A stretch of 64,000 nt of DNA from Oleidesulfovibrio sp964593925 (lineage in GTDB: Bacteria > Desulfobacterota > Desulfovibrionia > Desulfovibrionales > Desulfovibrionaceae). The stretch covers positions 1-64,000 of the forward strand of contig CAZQKM010000008.1 of assembly GCA_964593925.1 (NCBI GenBank), written 5' to 3'. Shown here in pieces: positions 37,552 through 46,045 of the stretch (position 1 is the stretch's first letter; each line of letters opens with the position of its first letter). The notes below the pieces were generated by a model. The model saw only the letters and a program-made list of their open reading frames with translations, was not told the DNA's origin and did no database searches. The position numbers were made by a program, and so were the translations under genes.

Positions 37552-38070
37552 TCATACGTTTGTAGTATGGGGGCCTTGCTGTTGCCTGTTCAGGATATGC
37601 AGCATGCCGTGTATACCATGTGCTGCTGCTTGATGGCGTATTTTTTCGCGAGTGCCTGCAAAGAGAAAATGCTGTGCATATACCGTGGTTTGATAGCACC
37701 AGCCAATCCATACCGTCCCTACTGGTTTGTCGCCTGTGCCGCCTCCTGGGCCGGCCACACCGGAGATTGCAATGGCTGCGTGGCAGTGCATCAGATCACA
37801 GACACCGGTGGCCATTGCTTCTACCACATATCGACTTACTGCACCGTGCTCTGCAAGCAGTGTGAGATCTACTCCGAGAACACGGTGTTTTATATCGTTG
37901 GCATAGGCAATGATGCCCCCGGAAAACCAGCAGGAGCTGCCTGCAATGGCAGTACAGCATACTCCGGCAAGACCGCCTGTACAGGATTCTGCCGTGGCAA
38001 GCATGGCGTTGTGCGTTTGTAAGGCGGTGCCCAAGGCCGAGCTGATGGCAAGCAGTGAGGATGGCAGCAT
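37552..38070 (-). CDS. pncC: Nicotinamide-nucleotide amidohydrolase (CinA C-terminal type)
   Basis: The 172-aa protein is the stand-alone CinA C-terminal domain with LATAESCTGGLAGV (catalytic Ser/Cys region), GGIIAYANDIKHRVLGV and ISGVAGPGGGTGDKPVGTVW. Such proteins deamidate nicotinamide mononucleotide in NAD recycling. The start at ATG 38070 is supported by GGAGG six bases upstream; the longer frame from 38118 is not needed. It converges with the rhomboid gene and is divergent from the binding-protein fusion. Confidence 0.92.
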   Translation of the reverse strand: MLPSSLLAISSALGTALQTHNAMLATAESCTGGLAGVCCTAIAGSSCWFSGGIIAYANDIKHRVLGVDLTLLAEHGAVSRYVVEAMATGVCDLMHCHAAIAISGVAGPGGGTGDKPVGTVWIGWCYQTTVYAQHFLFAGTREKIRHQAAAHGIHGMLHILNRQQQGPHTTNV

Positions 38071-38272
38071 AGAAACCTCCGTGTGGAGGATGTTGCCAGC
38101 CTCTAAAGTATCATGCAAGGATGTAGTAGAAAGCTGAGAGCAGTATTTTATTGTTCAACAGGCGCAAGGACGCTGCTCTTTTGACGATGCCTGGTATTGC
38201 AGGCGGGTAAACTGCATTTTGTTTTGACCGATAAAGGTAAGTGCACGGATACTTTTTACGTTGAAAAAAGGA

Positions 38273-38278
38273 TATAAT
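38273..38278 (+). promoter_or_regulatory. Candidate -10 box of the binding-protein fusion gene
   Basis: A perfect TATAAT lies 31 bases before the ATG at 38310. The matching -35 region is poor (TACTTT at 38250-38255), so a regulated promoter is possible. Confidence 0.35.
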
Positions 38279-38309
38279 GTGCCGTAGCTAAGAGTAACGA
38301 GGTGGCTTC

Positions 38310-39503
38310 ATGTTGTGCGTATGTGCTGCGAAAAATTTGTGCTGCATCCGTAGCGGCTTATTTACGGTGTGCTTGTTTCTTGTCATGGTATTGGCAGTAC
38401 AGGAAAGGATGGCTTTTGCAGCCACCACGGCACCGTTAAAAGTTGTGTACGGTTTTGATCGTGAGTTTCCCCCATTTTCTTTTGAAAAAATGCAGGGGGT
38501 ACCCACTGGCTTTGACGTGGATTTGTTGCAGGCTGTGCTGCGGGATAAGCCGGTCAGACTTATTTTGCGTCCGCTTACGTGGGAGCAGGTGCTGGTAGAA
38601 CTTTCTGCAGGGAACATTACCGTGACATCCGGCATGGCAAAAACTGTTCAGCGCCAGTTGCTGTACCATTTTGCGGACAGGCCAAGCATGCTGCTTAAGA
38701 TTATGTTGTTTACCAAGAACCACAAGCGGGTGGGGAACGTACAACTGTTGCGCGGGCAGCGTGTTGCCGTGGAGCAGGGATCGTTACAGCAGCGGGTTCT
38801 TGAAAATTTTGGTGGGCTTAACATCAAGTTGTACAAAAGTAAGGCGGCCGGTTTGCGGGCGTTATACCGTGATGAGGTGGAGGCCTATGGAGGGCCGGAG
38901 CGGACGGCTGACTATTACATCAAGAAGCTGGACTTTGGAGGTATTGGTACGGTGGGCACGCCTTTAAGCGTGACAGAGGTCTTTTTTGCAGTGAACCATG
39001 AACAGAGCAGACTGTTGAAGATGATTAACGATGGTATGCTTGAGGTTCTTGAAAACGGAGAATATGATCGTATTTACCGTAAATGGTTTGTGACTGAGCT
39101 GTTGCCCGAAGAGCGTAGTGCTTTGATTACAAAAGCAAAGGAAGCCACACTCAATGCCTATGCCCCGTATTCCCGGATGCCAATGGGAGCTGCCGTACTG
39201 ACAAATTCCGGTGCGATATTTACCGGCTGTAATGTAGAAAATCCCATATTAAGCCAGTCTGTTACTGCCCTGCGTGGTGCGGTTGTCAAAGCTGTTTCCG
39301 AAGGGGATATGGCTATTCGTGCGGTGGTTTCTGTGGATGCGCAGGGGCATGTGTTGCCTCCCAGTGCGGCGGATAGGCAATTGCTCTACGAGTTTGGACG
39401 CGGTATATTGGTTACTCTTGAGCCGGAAGACGGCAAATATGTGGAAAGGATGCTTTCCACTCTGTTGCCGGAACCCTATATACGGCGGCATCAGGATGAG
39501 TAA
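38310..39503 (+). CDS. Periplasmic solute-binding domain fused to an inactive cytidine-deaminase-like domain
   Basis: The 397-aa protein has a signal peptide (about 1-37, cut near MAFA-ATTAP). Residues about 43-265 are a bacterial extracellular solute-binding family 3 domain (VVYGFDREFPPFSFEKMQG, TGFDVDLLQAV, VTSGMAKT, GEYDRIYRKWF). Residues about 272-375 closely follow the cytidine deaminase core, with AYAPYSRMPMGAAVLTNSG, GCNVEN and VKAVSEGD in order. The catalytic C-A-E is T-A-L (319-321), and P-C-G-x-C-R-Q is PPSAADRQ (350-357), so the zinc cysteines and the proton-shuttling Glu are lost. It is therefore probably a ligand-sensing or uptake protein in the periplasm rather than a deaminase. 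ATG 38310 has GAGGTGG upstream. No ABC permease or ATPase is adjacent. Confidence 0.82.
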   Translation: MLCVCAAKNLCCIRSGLFTVCLFLVMVLAVQERMAFAATTAPLKVVYGFDREFPPFSFEKMQGVPTGFDVDLLQAVLRDKPVRLILRPLTWEQVLVELSAGNITVTSGMAKTVQRQLLYHFADRPSMLLKIMLFTKNHKRVGNVQLLRGQRVAVEQGSLQQRVLENFGGLNIKLYKSKAAGLRALYRDEVEAYGGPERTADYYIKKLDFGGIGTVGTPLSVTEVFFAVNHEQSRLLKMINDGMLEVLENGEYDRIYRKWFVTELLPEERSALITKAKEATLNAYAPYSRMPMGAAVLTNSGAIFTGCNVENPILSQSVTALRGAVVKAVSEGDMAIRAVVSVDAQGHVLPPSAADRQLLYEFGRGILVTLEPEDGKYVERMLSTLLPEPYIRRHQDE

Positions 39504-39592
39504 CGTGTGAGATATATAGCCTCATGCATGCGGCAGAGGTGGCAGGAATGATACCATTCCTTTCCTTTGGGGTGTGTGTACAAGGAGTGGGC

Positions 39593-40543
39593 ATGAAGCG
39601 TATTCTGGCAGTGGATATCGGTGGTACAAACAGTCGTTTTGCGGCGTGCACTCTGGGAGAGGACGGCGTTTTGCAGATGGAAAAGACGCTTTGGTTGCCC
39701 ACGCAGGATGTAGATTCGTTTGGCTGCTTACTGGGTAGGCTTGAAGAGAGCGGATTTACTCTTTCTCCAAGGGATGCCGATGCCATTGTTGTTGCCATGG
39801 CCGGAATTGTTGAGAGGCAGGGGCGTTACTGCAAGCTTTCCAATGGTCAGTGGGCAGTTGACCTTGATGAGCTTGGACAAGAGGGGCGGCGTGCGTGGTT
39901 AATAAATGATTTTGAAGCGCAGGGATTTGCCTGTCTTTCTGCTGCTGTAGATGTGCAGGTTGTGCAGGAAGGGTGCGCAGCACCAGGTGCCCCTGTTGCA
40001 GTGTTGGGTGCGGGCACCGGGTTTGGTAAATGCTTGCTGGTGTGTGATGAGGCGGGGCGTTATCGCACTATGCCCTCAGAGGGGGGGCACGCACTGTTTC
40101 CCTTTGTAGACCGGCAGGAATGGTTATTTGCAGAAGGTATTTTACAAGAAACTGGCAGGTCACAAGTAATTGGAGACCTGGTGCTTAGCGGTACGGGGTT
40201 ACGCCTGCTGCATCAGTTTCATACCGGTGAACGGCTAACCGCGCGTGAGGTTTCTGCGGGCCTGGAACAGAATGAGGTCGTGCTGGAGTGGTTTGCTCGT
40301 TTTTATGGGCGTGCATGCCGCAATTATGCGCTGGAAACTCTGGCATTGGGGGGGGTGCACATCACAGGCGGCATTGCCGCTGGTAATCCGATACTGCTTC
40401 AACATCCTGCGTTTATGCGGGAGTTTACTTCAAGCGATGTGCATGGACACTTGCTGTGTTCGATTCCTGTGAAGCTTTACAGAAATGAGGAGTCGGGCCT
40501 GTGGGGGGCTGCTGTGTACGCCATGCATAGGCTAACTACATAA
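39593..40543 (+). CDS. glk: Glucokinase
   Basis: The 316-aa protein matches the bacterial glucokinase family (Pfam Glucokinase). The phosphate-1 motif ILAVDIGGTNSRFA (residues 4-17) is present, along with LINDFEAQGFA, VLGAGTGFGKC, PSEGGHALFPF and ALGGVHITGGIAAGN. It phosphorylates glucose with ATP in the cytoplasm. ATG 39593 is preferred to an upstream in-frame ATG at 39524 because AAGGAG immediately precedes it. It lies 89 bases after the binding-protein fusion on the same strand and may be cotranscribed. Confidence 0.9.
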   Translation: MKRILAVDIGGTNSRFAACTLGEDGVLQMEKTLWLPTQDVDSFGCLLGRLEESGFTLSPRDADAIVVAMAGIVERQGRYCKLSNGQWAVDLDELGQEGRRAWLINDFEAQGFACLSAAVDVQVVQEGCAAPGAPVAVLGAGTGFGKCLLVCDEAGRYRTMPSEGGHALFPFVDRQEWLFAEGILQETGRSQVIGDLVLSGTGLRLLHQFHTGERLTAREVSAGLEQNEVVLEWFARFYGRACRNYALETLALGGVHITGGIAAGNPILLQHPAFMREFTSSDVHGHLLCSIPVKLYRNEESGLWGAAVYAMHRLTT

Positions 40544-40853
40544 TCTGCGGGCAGCTATAAGGGGCTTTGAGGTCCTGGGATGTTGTCAGCATGGGCTTTT
40601 TGATGTGGCTGAGTCAGGTTTGTAAAAGGGACACTTTTTGATAAGTGTCCAAATAAGCCTGCCCTCAATTCCGCAGTAAGCCATGGCTCAAGTATGGCCT
40701 AGTCAAGCCTTGGTTGGTTTTGCCCATCCTTCCTTCAAAGAAGCAAAGGGTATCATGCCCTTGCCCGCTGGAGTATTGTTAAGCCATTCCTGGGAAAACA
40801 TGTCAGAGAGGCAGTAGTGCCGCAACGACACGGGGAGTATCTTAGTAGGCGGG
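40544..40853. other. Gap between convergent glk and hisA
   Basis: No gene is seen. A perfect hairpin, GGACACTT (40629-40636) with AAGTGTCC (40643-40650), is read on the minus strand as a stem followed by CTTTTA, so it could terminate the hisA operon about 200 bases past its stop. Confidence 0.55.
40629..40650 (-). terminator. Hairpin terminator candidate between glk and hisA
   Basis: A perfect 8-bp stem with a 6-nt loop is followed on the minus strand by CCTTTTA. Confidence 0.5.
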
Positions 40854-41591
40854 CTATGCATCTTGTTCGGCAATCCACTGCATGGCTTGGGCTATATCCA
40901 GTGTGCCTTCGTAAATGGCTTTGCCTGTAATGGCCCCTTGCAGATTGGCCCTTTGGGTCAGGGGGTAGAGTCGACGTACGTCTTCCAGGTTGGCAACCCC
41001 TCCTGCGGCAATGACGGGTATGGGAGATTGTTCAGCCAGCGCTGTCAAGGCGCTGATATTGACGCCACTTTGCATGCCATCACGATCAATATCAGTATAG
41101 ATAATAAATGCTGCTCCCTGCGTTACCAGGCGGGGTAAGACATCATACACGGTCATGCCAGAATCTTCCACCCAACCTTTGGTTTTCAGTGTACCGCCCT
41201 CGGCATCCAGAGAAACACCAATCTGCCCGGGAAACGCTTGGCACAGGTCACTGAATACAGCAGGATTTTCAAGGGCAATCGTGCCGATTATCAGACGTTC
41301 CACACCGGCATCAAGATAGGCTTTGGCGGTCTTTATATCACGGATACCACCACCAAGCTGCACAGGAATAGACAAGCTTGAGCAAATGCGATGGATAAGA
41401 TCGCGATTTACCGGCAGGCCGGAAAAAGCTCCGTCCAGGTCAATGACATGCAGCCAAGCACTACCTTGTTCTTGCCAGTGGCGAGCCATGCCCACGGGAT
41501 CGTGGGAAAAGACGGTTTCTTGGTCAGCCTTACCTTGTTTGAGGCGGACAGCACGACCATCCTTGATGTCCACTGCAGGAAAAATGATCAC
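40854..41591 (-). CDS. hisA: Phosphoribosylformimino-AICAR-P isomerase
   Basis: HisA performs the ring-opening isomerisation in histidine synthesis. The 245-aa TIM barrel has IIFPAVDIKDGRAVRLKQG at the start (catalytic Asp), LGGGIRD, LIIGTIALENP, VYTDI-type IIYTDIDRDGM and VIAAGGVANLEDVRRL. GTG 41591 overlaps the TGA of the preceding lipoprotein gene and has AAGGAG 8 bases upstream. The longer frame from 41654 is inside that gene and is rejected. Confidence 0.95.
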   Translation of the reverse strand: MIIFPAVDIKDGRAVRLKQGKADQETVFSHDPVGMARHWQEQGSAWLHVIDLDGAFSGLPVNRDLIHRICSSLSIPVQLGGGIRDIKTAKAYLDAGVERLIIGTIALENPAVFSDLCQAFPGQIGVSLDAEGGTLKTKGWVEDSGMTVYDVLPRLVTQGAAFIIYTDIDRDGMQSGVNISALTALAEQSPIPVIAAGGVANLEDVRRLYPLTQRANLQGAITGKAIYEGTLDIAQAMQWIAEQDA

Positions 41592-42235
41592 AAACCCAAC
41601 TCCTTGATTCCTTGGCTCAAGCCTTCTCGGGCAAGGTCCCGTGCGGTAATCCACTTGCCTTTGCGTTCCATGAACTTGCTGAAGCCCAACAGGTTTTCTG
41701 CCAGTGACTGCTGTGTTTCTTCAAACTGATAGCGAGAAATCATCGATTCACCCTCCACATCAAGGAGGAAAAGATTGATGTTGACTCCGGCAGGTCCAGA
41801 AGCGGTCATGGATTCGCCTTTACGTTCCTGCCAGTGGATGATCTGTGGAATCAACAAGTAGTCGACATTCATGCAGCGTCCCACTTGTAGCCAGTATTCA
41901 AAAGCACTGACCGGGGTATCTTGCAGGCTGGTACTGGTGGTGGCTTGGCATAGTCTGCCCTGTTCACTGGGAGTGACATTGCGTTGGGCTGTTTGCAACA
42001 CTGTAGCAAGCTCTGCATCAAGTGTGCGTAACATTTCTGTATCTATATGGCCTTGGTTGTCGGGAATATATCCTGCAAGCAGCTCGCCGGTGGTGGTGGG
42101 TTGTGTGAATCCGGCAACACCGATATTAAGCTCTGGTAGGGGGGCAGGGCCTTGGGATGGACGATAACATGCTGTCAGTAGTGATATACAAAGAATTCCT
42201 GCAAGCAGTATGGCGTTTGAACGGTGTATGCGCAT
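41588..42235 (-). CDS. Lipoprotein of unknown function within the his-tat cluster
   Basis: The 215-aa protein has a clear lipoprotein signal (LLAGILCISLLTAC, Cys23). The mature part contains LNIGVAGFTQP, WLQVGRCMNVDYLLIPQI and VNINLFLLDVEGESMISRYQ, resembling the fold of LpoB/GNA1162-type periplasmic lipoproteins, in which a similar strand pattern occurs. This link is tentative. It starts at the hisB stop and its TGA overlaps the hisA GTG, so it is locked into the hisB-hisA transcript although it is not a histidine enzyme. Confidence 0.75.
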   Translation of the reverse strand: MRIHRSNAILLAGILCISLLTACYRPSQGPAPLPELNIGVAGFTQPTTTGELLAGYIPDNQGHIDTEMLRTLDAELATVLQTAQRNVTPSEQGRLCQATTSTSLQDTPVSAFEYWLQVGRCMNVDYLLIPQIIHWQERKGESMTASGPAGVNINLFLLDVEGESMISRYQFEETQQSLAENLLGFSKFMERKGKWITARDLAREGLSQGIKELGL

Positions 42236-42825
42236 TAATCAAGACTCCCTTTGGTACTAAGCAGTGTGGTGCGTTCTTTGGTTACACCGCTACGCAGTGC
42301 AAGTCCGAGGCCTTTGAAAGCTGATTCCAGAAGGTGGTGGCCATTTTTACCATAAAGTAAGGTTATGTGCAGGTTGATTCCGGCGCTGCTGGCAAAAGAT
42401 TTAAAGAATTCACGCCATAAGTCTGCTTCGTCACCGGCGATAATTGGCGGCAGCAATGAATCTCCTTGATAGACAAGATAAGGTCGACCAGAGATATCCA
42501 CTACTACTTCTGCCAGGGCTTCGTCCATGGGCACTTTGGCATTGCCCACACGCGCGATACCTTTTTTTTCGGCTAGAGCCTGACTGAAAGCCCGCCCGAG
42601 ACATAAGGCCACATCTTCCACTGTGTGATGGGCGTCTACGTGCATGTCGCCAGAACAGGTCAGGGTAAGGTCAAAGCCAGCCCAAAAGGCCAGCAGGGTG
42701 AGCATGTGGTCTGTAAAACCATGTCCTGTGGATACAGACACAGCGCCACTACCGTCCAAGTCCAAACGCAACGAAATGGTTGTTTCCGTTGTTGAGCGGG
42801 TGATTTCAGCAATGCGTGGCATCAT
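42235..42825 (-). CDS. hisB: Imidazoleglycerol-phosphate dehydratase
   Basis: The dehydratase forms imidazole acetol phosphate in histidine synthesis. The 196-aa monofunctional form begins MPRIAEITRSTTETTI and has GHGFTDHML, DAHHTVEDVALCLG and NGHHLLESAFKGL, the paired His/Glu manganese-binding motifs. ATG 42825 or 42822 is the start, with AGGAG just upstream. The start lies 35 bases after the tatC stop, and the gene is followed at once by the lipoprotein gene. Confidence 0.95.
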   Translation of the reverse strand: MMPRIAEITRSTTETTISLRLDLDGSGAVSVSTGHGFTDHMLTLLAFWAGFDLTLTCSGDMHVDAHHTVEDVALCLGRAFSQALAEKKGIARVGNAKVPMDEALAEVVVDISGRPYLVYQGDSLLPPIIAGDEADLWREFFKSFASSAGINLHITLLYGKNGHHLLESAFKGLGLALRSGVTKERTTLLSTKGSLD

Positions 42826-42860
42826 CGGTTCTCCTGCATAGAGAGGCTTGAAGCATGGGG

Positions 42861-43808
42861 TCATGAGGTATGCTCAGTGCCTTTTGTTGCACTATGTTCG
42901 ATATTTTTTGAGCGGGCAAATACCAAGGCTATAAGAATGCTTATTTCATATAGTATAATGAGTGGACCGGCCATAAGCACCTGCGATACGACATCAGGCG
43001 GAGTGAGGATGGCCGCCACGATGAAAAAGCACAGAATAGCTATTTTACGCCCCTTGCGCATAAAATTTGCTGTTAGCAAACCGATACGGGCACCAAAAAA
43101 GGCAAACAGGGGCATCTCAAATATCAGACCAAAGGCAATGAGTAACCGTAGCGAAAAGTCGAGGTAGTCTCCAAGTTTGGGCATGGCCTGAATGGTTTCG
43201 TTATTAAAGCTTATGAAAAAGTCAAAAGCAAAAGGAAAGACGATAAAATATCCAAAGGCAGCTCCTGTGGCAAAGAATAAGGCCGAAACAAGCGCCATGG
43301 GGATGATATATTTTTTTTCTTCTTCATACAGGCCAGGGGCGATAAAGGCCCATATGTGATAAAATATATATGGGCATGTCAGAAATATGCCGGCCACAAC
43401 GGATATTTTGATGTAGGTAAAAAATGCTTCGGGGAGTGCGGTGAAAATGAGCTTGCTTGAAGCGGGCATAACCGCGACCAGTGGCGCTACAAGATAACCG
43501 AATAACTGCTCTGCAAAGCCGTAACAGGCCAAAAAGCCTATGCCCACAGCAATGCTACATCGTACAAGACGCTTTCGCAGTTCATCAAGGTGGCCGAGCA
43601 GAGTCATGGGCTGCTCTTCTTTGTCTACCTTTGCTTCTTGTCGTTCCGCTGCATCGGTAATGCGATTATTTGCGGCTGAAGAAGGCTGTTGCCCAGCATC
43701 TGTATCCGCCAGATCTGTATGGTCAGCTGGTGGCGTGCTGCCATCTTCGGTGGGAAGGGCTCCAGATGAGTCGGAAGAACTGCTGTTCCGTTTCAACTCG
43801 TCACTCAT
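42861..43808 (-). CDS. tatC: Sec-independent translocase subunit TatC
   Basis: TatC binds twin-arginine signal peptides and forms the core of the Tat export site. The 315-aa protein has six membrane segments and the family motifs MTLLGHLDELRKRLV, PYIFYHIWAFIAPGLYEEEK and the FEMPLFAFFGARIGLL region. The first 66 residues are an unusual Ser/Asp/Glu/Gln-rich extension before the conserved core. AGGA precedes ATG 43808, which overlaps the tatB stop by 4 bases. Confidence 0.95.
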   Translation of the reverse strand: MSDELKRNSSSSDSSGALPTEDGSTPPADHTDLADTDAGQQPSSAANNRITDAAERQEAKVDKEEQPMTLLGHLDELRKRLVRCSIAVGIGFLACYGFAEQLFGYLVAPLVAVMPASSKLIFTALPEAFFTYIKISVVAGIFLTCPYIFYHIWAFIAPGLYEEEKKYIIPMALVSALFFATGAAFGYFIVFPFAFDFFISFNNETIQAMPKLGDYLDFSLRLLIAFGLIFEMPLFAFFGARIGLLTANFMRKGRKIAILCFFIVAAILTPPDVVSQVLMAGPLIILYEISILIALVFARSKNIEHSATKGTEHTS

Positions 43809-44152
43809 GCGGTATCCTTTTGCGTGCTCGGATCTGTGGGGCTGCCCTCTGCTGTGGTCTGTTCTTCGGCATCAGGAGCCTTGGCAATGTCAGGCTCCTT
43901 CGACGCACCCTTGGCTTTCTCTTGCGAGGGAGCATCGTCGAACATTTCCTTTTTAGCTTCCTGCTTACGCTTTTCGTGCTCTTCCAGCTCTATTTCGGTA
44001 TTGATGGTACGCTGAAAGTCTGTGGATACTCTACGAAATTCAGCAAGTCCCTTACCGAGTGTCCGTGCAATCTTGGGCAGATTTTTAGGACCGAGAACGA
44101 TAAGCGCCACGACAAGGATGAGAAGTATCTCAGTGGGCGCAATGTTAAACAT
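43805..44152 (-). CDS. tatB: TatA/TatB-type translocase subunit
   Basis: The 115-aa protein has an N-terminal membrane helix (FNIAPTEILLILVVALIVLG) and an amphipathic helix starting PKNLPKIARTLGKGLAEFRR, followed by an acidic, charged tail. The ending and length suit TatB more than TatA. Only one such protein is next to tatC, so it may serve both roles or a tatA lies elsewhere. It overlaps tatC by 4 bases. Confidence 0.88.
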   Translation of the reverse strand: MFNIAPTEILLILVVALIVLGPKNLPKIARTLGKGLAEFRRVSTDFQRTINTEIELEEHEKRKQEAKKEMFDDAPSQEKAKGASKEPDIAKAPDAEEQTTAEGSPTDPSTQKDTA

Positions 44153-44460
44153 AGCTGTTTTTCCGCCTCTTTTTACTGGTTAACGGTCTCTTGCCGGTCG
44201 AAACGTGTAACCCCCTTTTTATATACCCATGTCCCGGGGTATGAACATGGGGCAGCCCCGCAAGGGGTGGCGTGGCGGTATGCCCCAAGTATTTTTTTAC
44301 CAAAAAACTTTGCTGGATATGGGCAGATTCTTGTGTGGGGTGAGGGTATACTCCACACAAGGGCAATGGTTTTTTACGGGTATTCTTCTCAAGGGCAGAA
44401 GCGCTTGGATACCCCCTGTCGTCTGAGAGAGTCGTCATAAAACCATTGCCCGGGTATTCG
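44153..44460. other. Gap between guaA and tatB
   Basis: No gene is seen. It presumably carries the guaA 3' end and the tatB promoter. It holds a long inverted repeat (44361-44451) and a GC-rich hairpin with a GGGGCAGCCCC core (about 44249-44260). Confidence 0.55.
44361..44451. repeat. Inverted repeat after guaA
   Basis: GGGCAATGGTTTT (44361-44373) and AAAACCATTGCCC (44439-44451) are perfect 13-base inverted arms with about 65 bases between. The outermost arm lies 10 bases beyond the guaA stop. The loop is too long for a standard terminator. Confidence 0.6.
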
Positions 44461-46011
44461 TTATTCCCACTCGATGGTACTGGGGGGCTTGGAGGAAATA
44501 TCGTAGACAACGCGGTTGACCCCTTGCACCTCGTTGATGATCCGGCTTGAAATACGCTCAAGTATTTCAGAAGGCAGACGCACCCAGTCTGCGGTCATGG
44601 CGTCGACGCTATCCACTACCCGCAGGGCGATGACGTGCTCATATGTGCGGCCATCTCCCATGACTCCCACGGTCTTGAGAGGCAGCAATACGGCAAACCC
44701 TTGCCATACTTTGCGGTACCAGCCGGAGGCCGTCAATTCGTGCTGCACTATTTTGTCCGCCTTGCGCAGGATTTCCAAGCGCTCTTCAGTGACTTCGCCA
44801 ATGACACGGATTGCAAGGCCCGGCCCGGGAAAGGGGTGTCGCCAGACAATAAAATCGGGCAGTCCCAGTTCCACGGCGAGTTTGCGTACTTCATCCTTGA
44901 AAAGTTCTCGCAGAGGCTCAATGAGCTTGAGCTTCATGGTGTCGGGCAGACCACCTACGTTATGGTGGCTTTTGATAACGGCAGAAGGACCCTTGTGCGA
45001 TACAGATTCAATAACGTCCGGGTACAACGTTCCTTGGGCAAGGTAGCGCACATTGGGAATTTTTTGCGACTCTTCATCAAAAACATCAATGAAGGTATAG
45101 CCGATGATCTTACGTTTTTTTTCTGGGTCGCGAACCCCTGCGAACTGCTGCATGAATCGTGTACGCGCGTCTACTACGGTGAGGTTCAGGTCAAAGTGCT
45201 CGCGCAGGTAGCCTGAGACTTCTTCCACTTCGTTAAGCCGCAGTACACCGTTATCCACAAAAATGCAGTGCAGACGGTGGCCAATGGCCTTGTGCAACAA
45301 TACCGCCACCACAGTGGAGTCAATACCTCCTGAAAGAGCACAGACGACCTGTTCTTCAGGACCTATCTGCTCGGCGACCTCTTTCACCACTCGTTCGCAA
45401 AATGAGGACATGGACCAGTCCGCTTTGATCTTTGCGATTTTAAAAAGAAAGTTGTGCAGAATATGCTCACCGTCTGCGGAGTGGTGGACCTCGGGGTGAA
45501 ATTGTACAGCGTAGATACGTTGTTTTTCGTCTGCCATGGCAGCCACTTCAAGTGTTTCTGTAGCAGCAATGGTGTTAAACCCTTGAGGGACATCCGTAAC
45601 TTTGTCTCCATGCGACATCCATACCCGAGAGGTCTCTGCCGTGCTCAAGCCGTCCCACAAGGGGCTATTTTTACAAAAACGTAGGTCAGCCGGGCCGTAC
45701 TCACGCGTTTCAGAGCAGGAGAGCTTGCCCCCAAGGGCATGCGCCAGAAGCTGCATGCCGTAGCAGATACCAAGTACAGGTACGCCCAGCTTCAAAAAAT
45801 CCATGTCCAGTGCGGGTGCATCGCTTTCCATAACGCTGGCAGGGCCGCCGGAAAGGATAATGGCCGCGGGCGACATGTCTGCCACTTGTTGGGCGGTGAC
45901 GATGCAAGGGTGGATTTCGGAATAGACACCCGCCTCGCGGATACGGCGTGCAATAAGCTGTGTGACCTGGGAGCCATAGTCCACGATGACGACTTTGTTC
46001 TGCTTGTCCAT
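44461..46011 (-). CDS. guaA: GMP synthase (glutamine-hydrolysing)
   Basis: GuaA aminates XMP to GMP. Residues about 1-195 are the class I glutamine amidotransferase with the nucleophile Cys in VLGICYGMQLLAH and YAVQFHPEVHH. Then the ATP pyrophosphatase domain follows with CALSGGIDSTVVAVLL (P-loop) and the C-terminal dimerisation domain with PFPGPGLAIRVIG. The 516-aa length is normal. ATG 46011 has GGAG upstream; an open extension to 46278 overlaps guaB and is rejected. It follows guaB by 34 bases. Confidence 0.97.
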   Translation of the reverse strand: MDKQNKVVIVDYGSQVTQLIARRIREAGVYSEIHPCIVTAQQVADMSPAAIILSGGPASVMESDAPALDMDFLKLGVPVLGICYGMQLLAHALGGKLSCSETREYGPADLRFCKNSPLWDGLSTAETSRVWMSHGDKVTDVPQGFNTIAATETLEVAAMADEKQRIYAVQFHPEVHHSADGEHILHNFLFKIAKIKADWSMSSFCERVVKEVAEQIGPEEQVVCALSGGIDSTVVAVLLHKAIGHRLHCIFVDNGVLRLNEVEEVSGYLREHFDLNLTVVDARTRFMQQFAGVRDPEKKRKIIGYTFIDVFDEESQKIPNVRYLAQGTLYPDVIESVSHKGPSAVIKSHHNVGGLPDTMKLKLIEPLRELFKDEVRKLAVELGLPDFIVWRHPFPGPGLAIRVIGEVTEERLEILRKADKIVQHELTASGWYRKVWQGFAVLLPLKTVGVMGDGRTYEHVIALRVVDSVDAMTADWVRLPSEILERISSRIINEVQGVNRVVYDISSKPPSTIEWE

Positions 46012-46045
46012 GGTTTTTTCTCCGGCGTATACAGTACGGATACAA

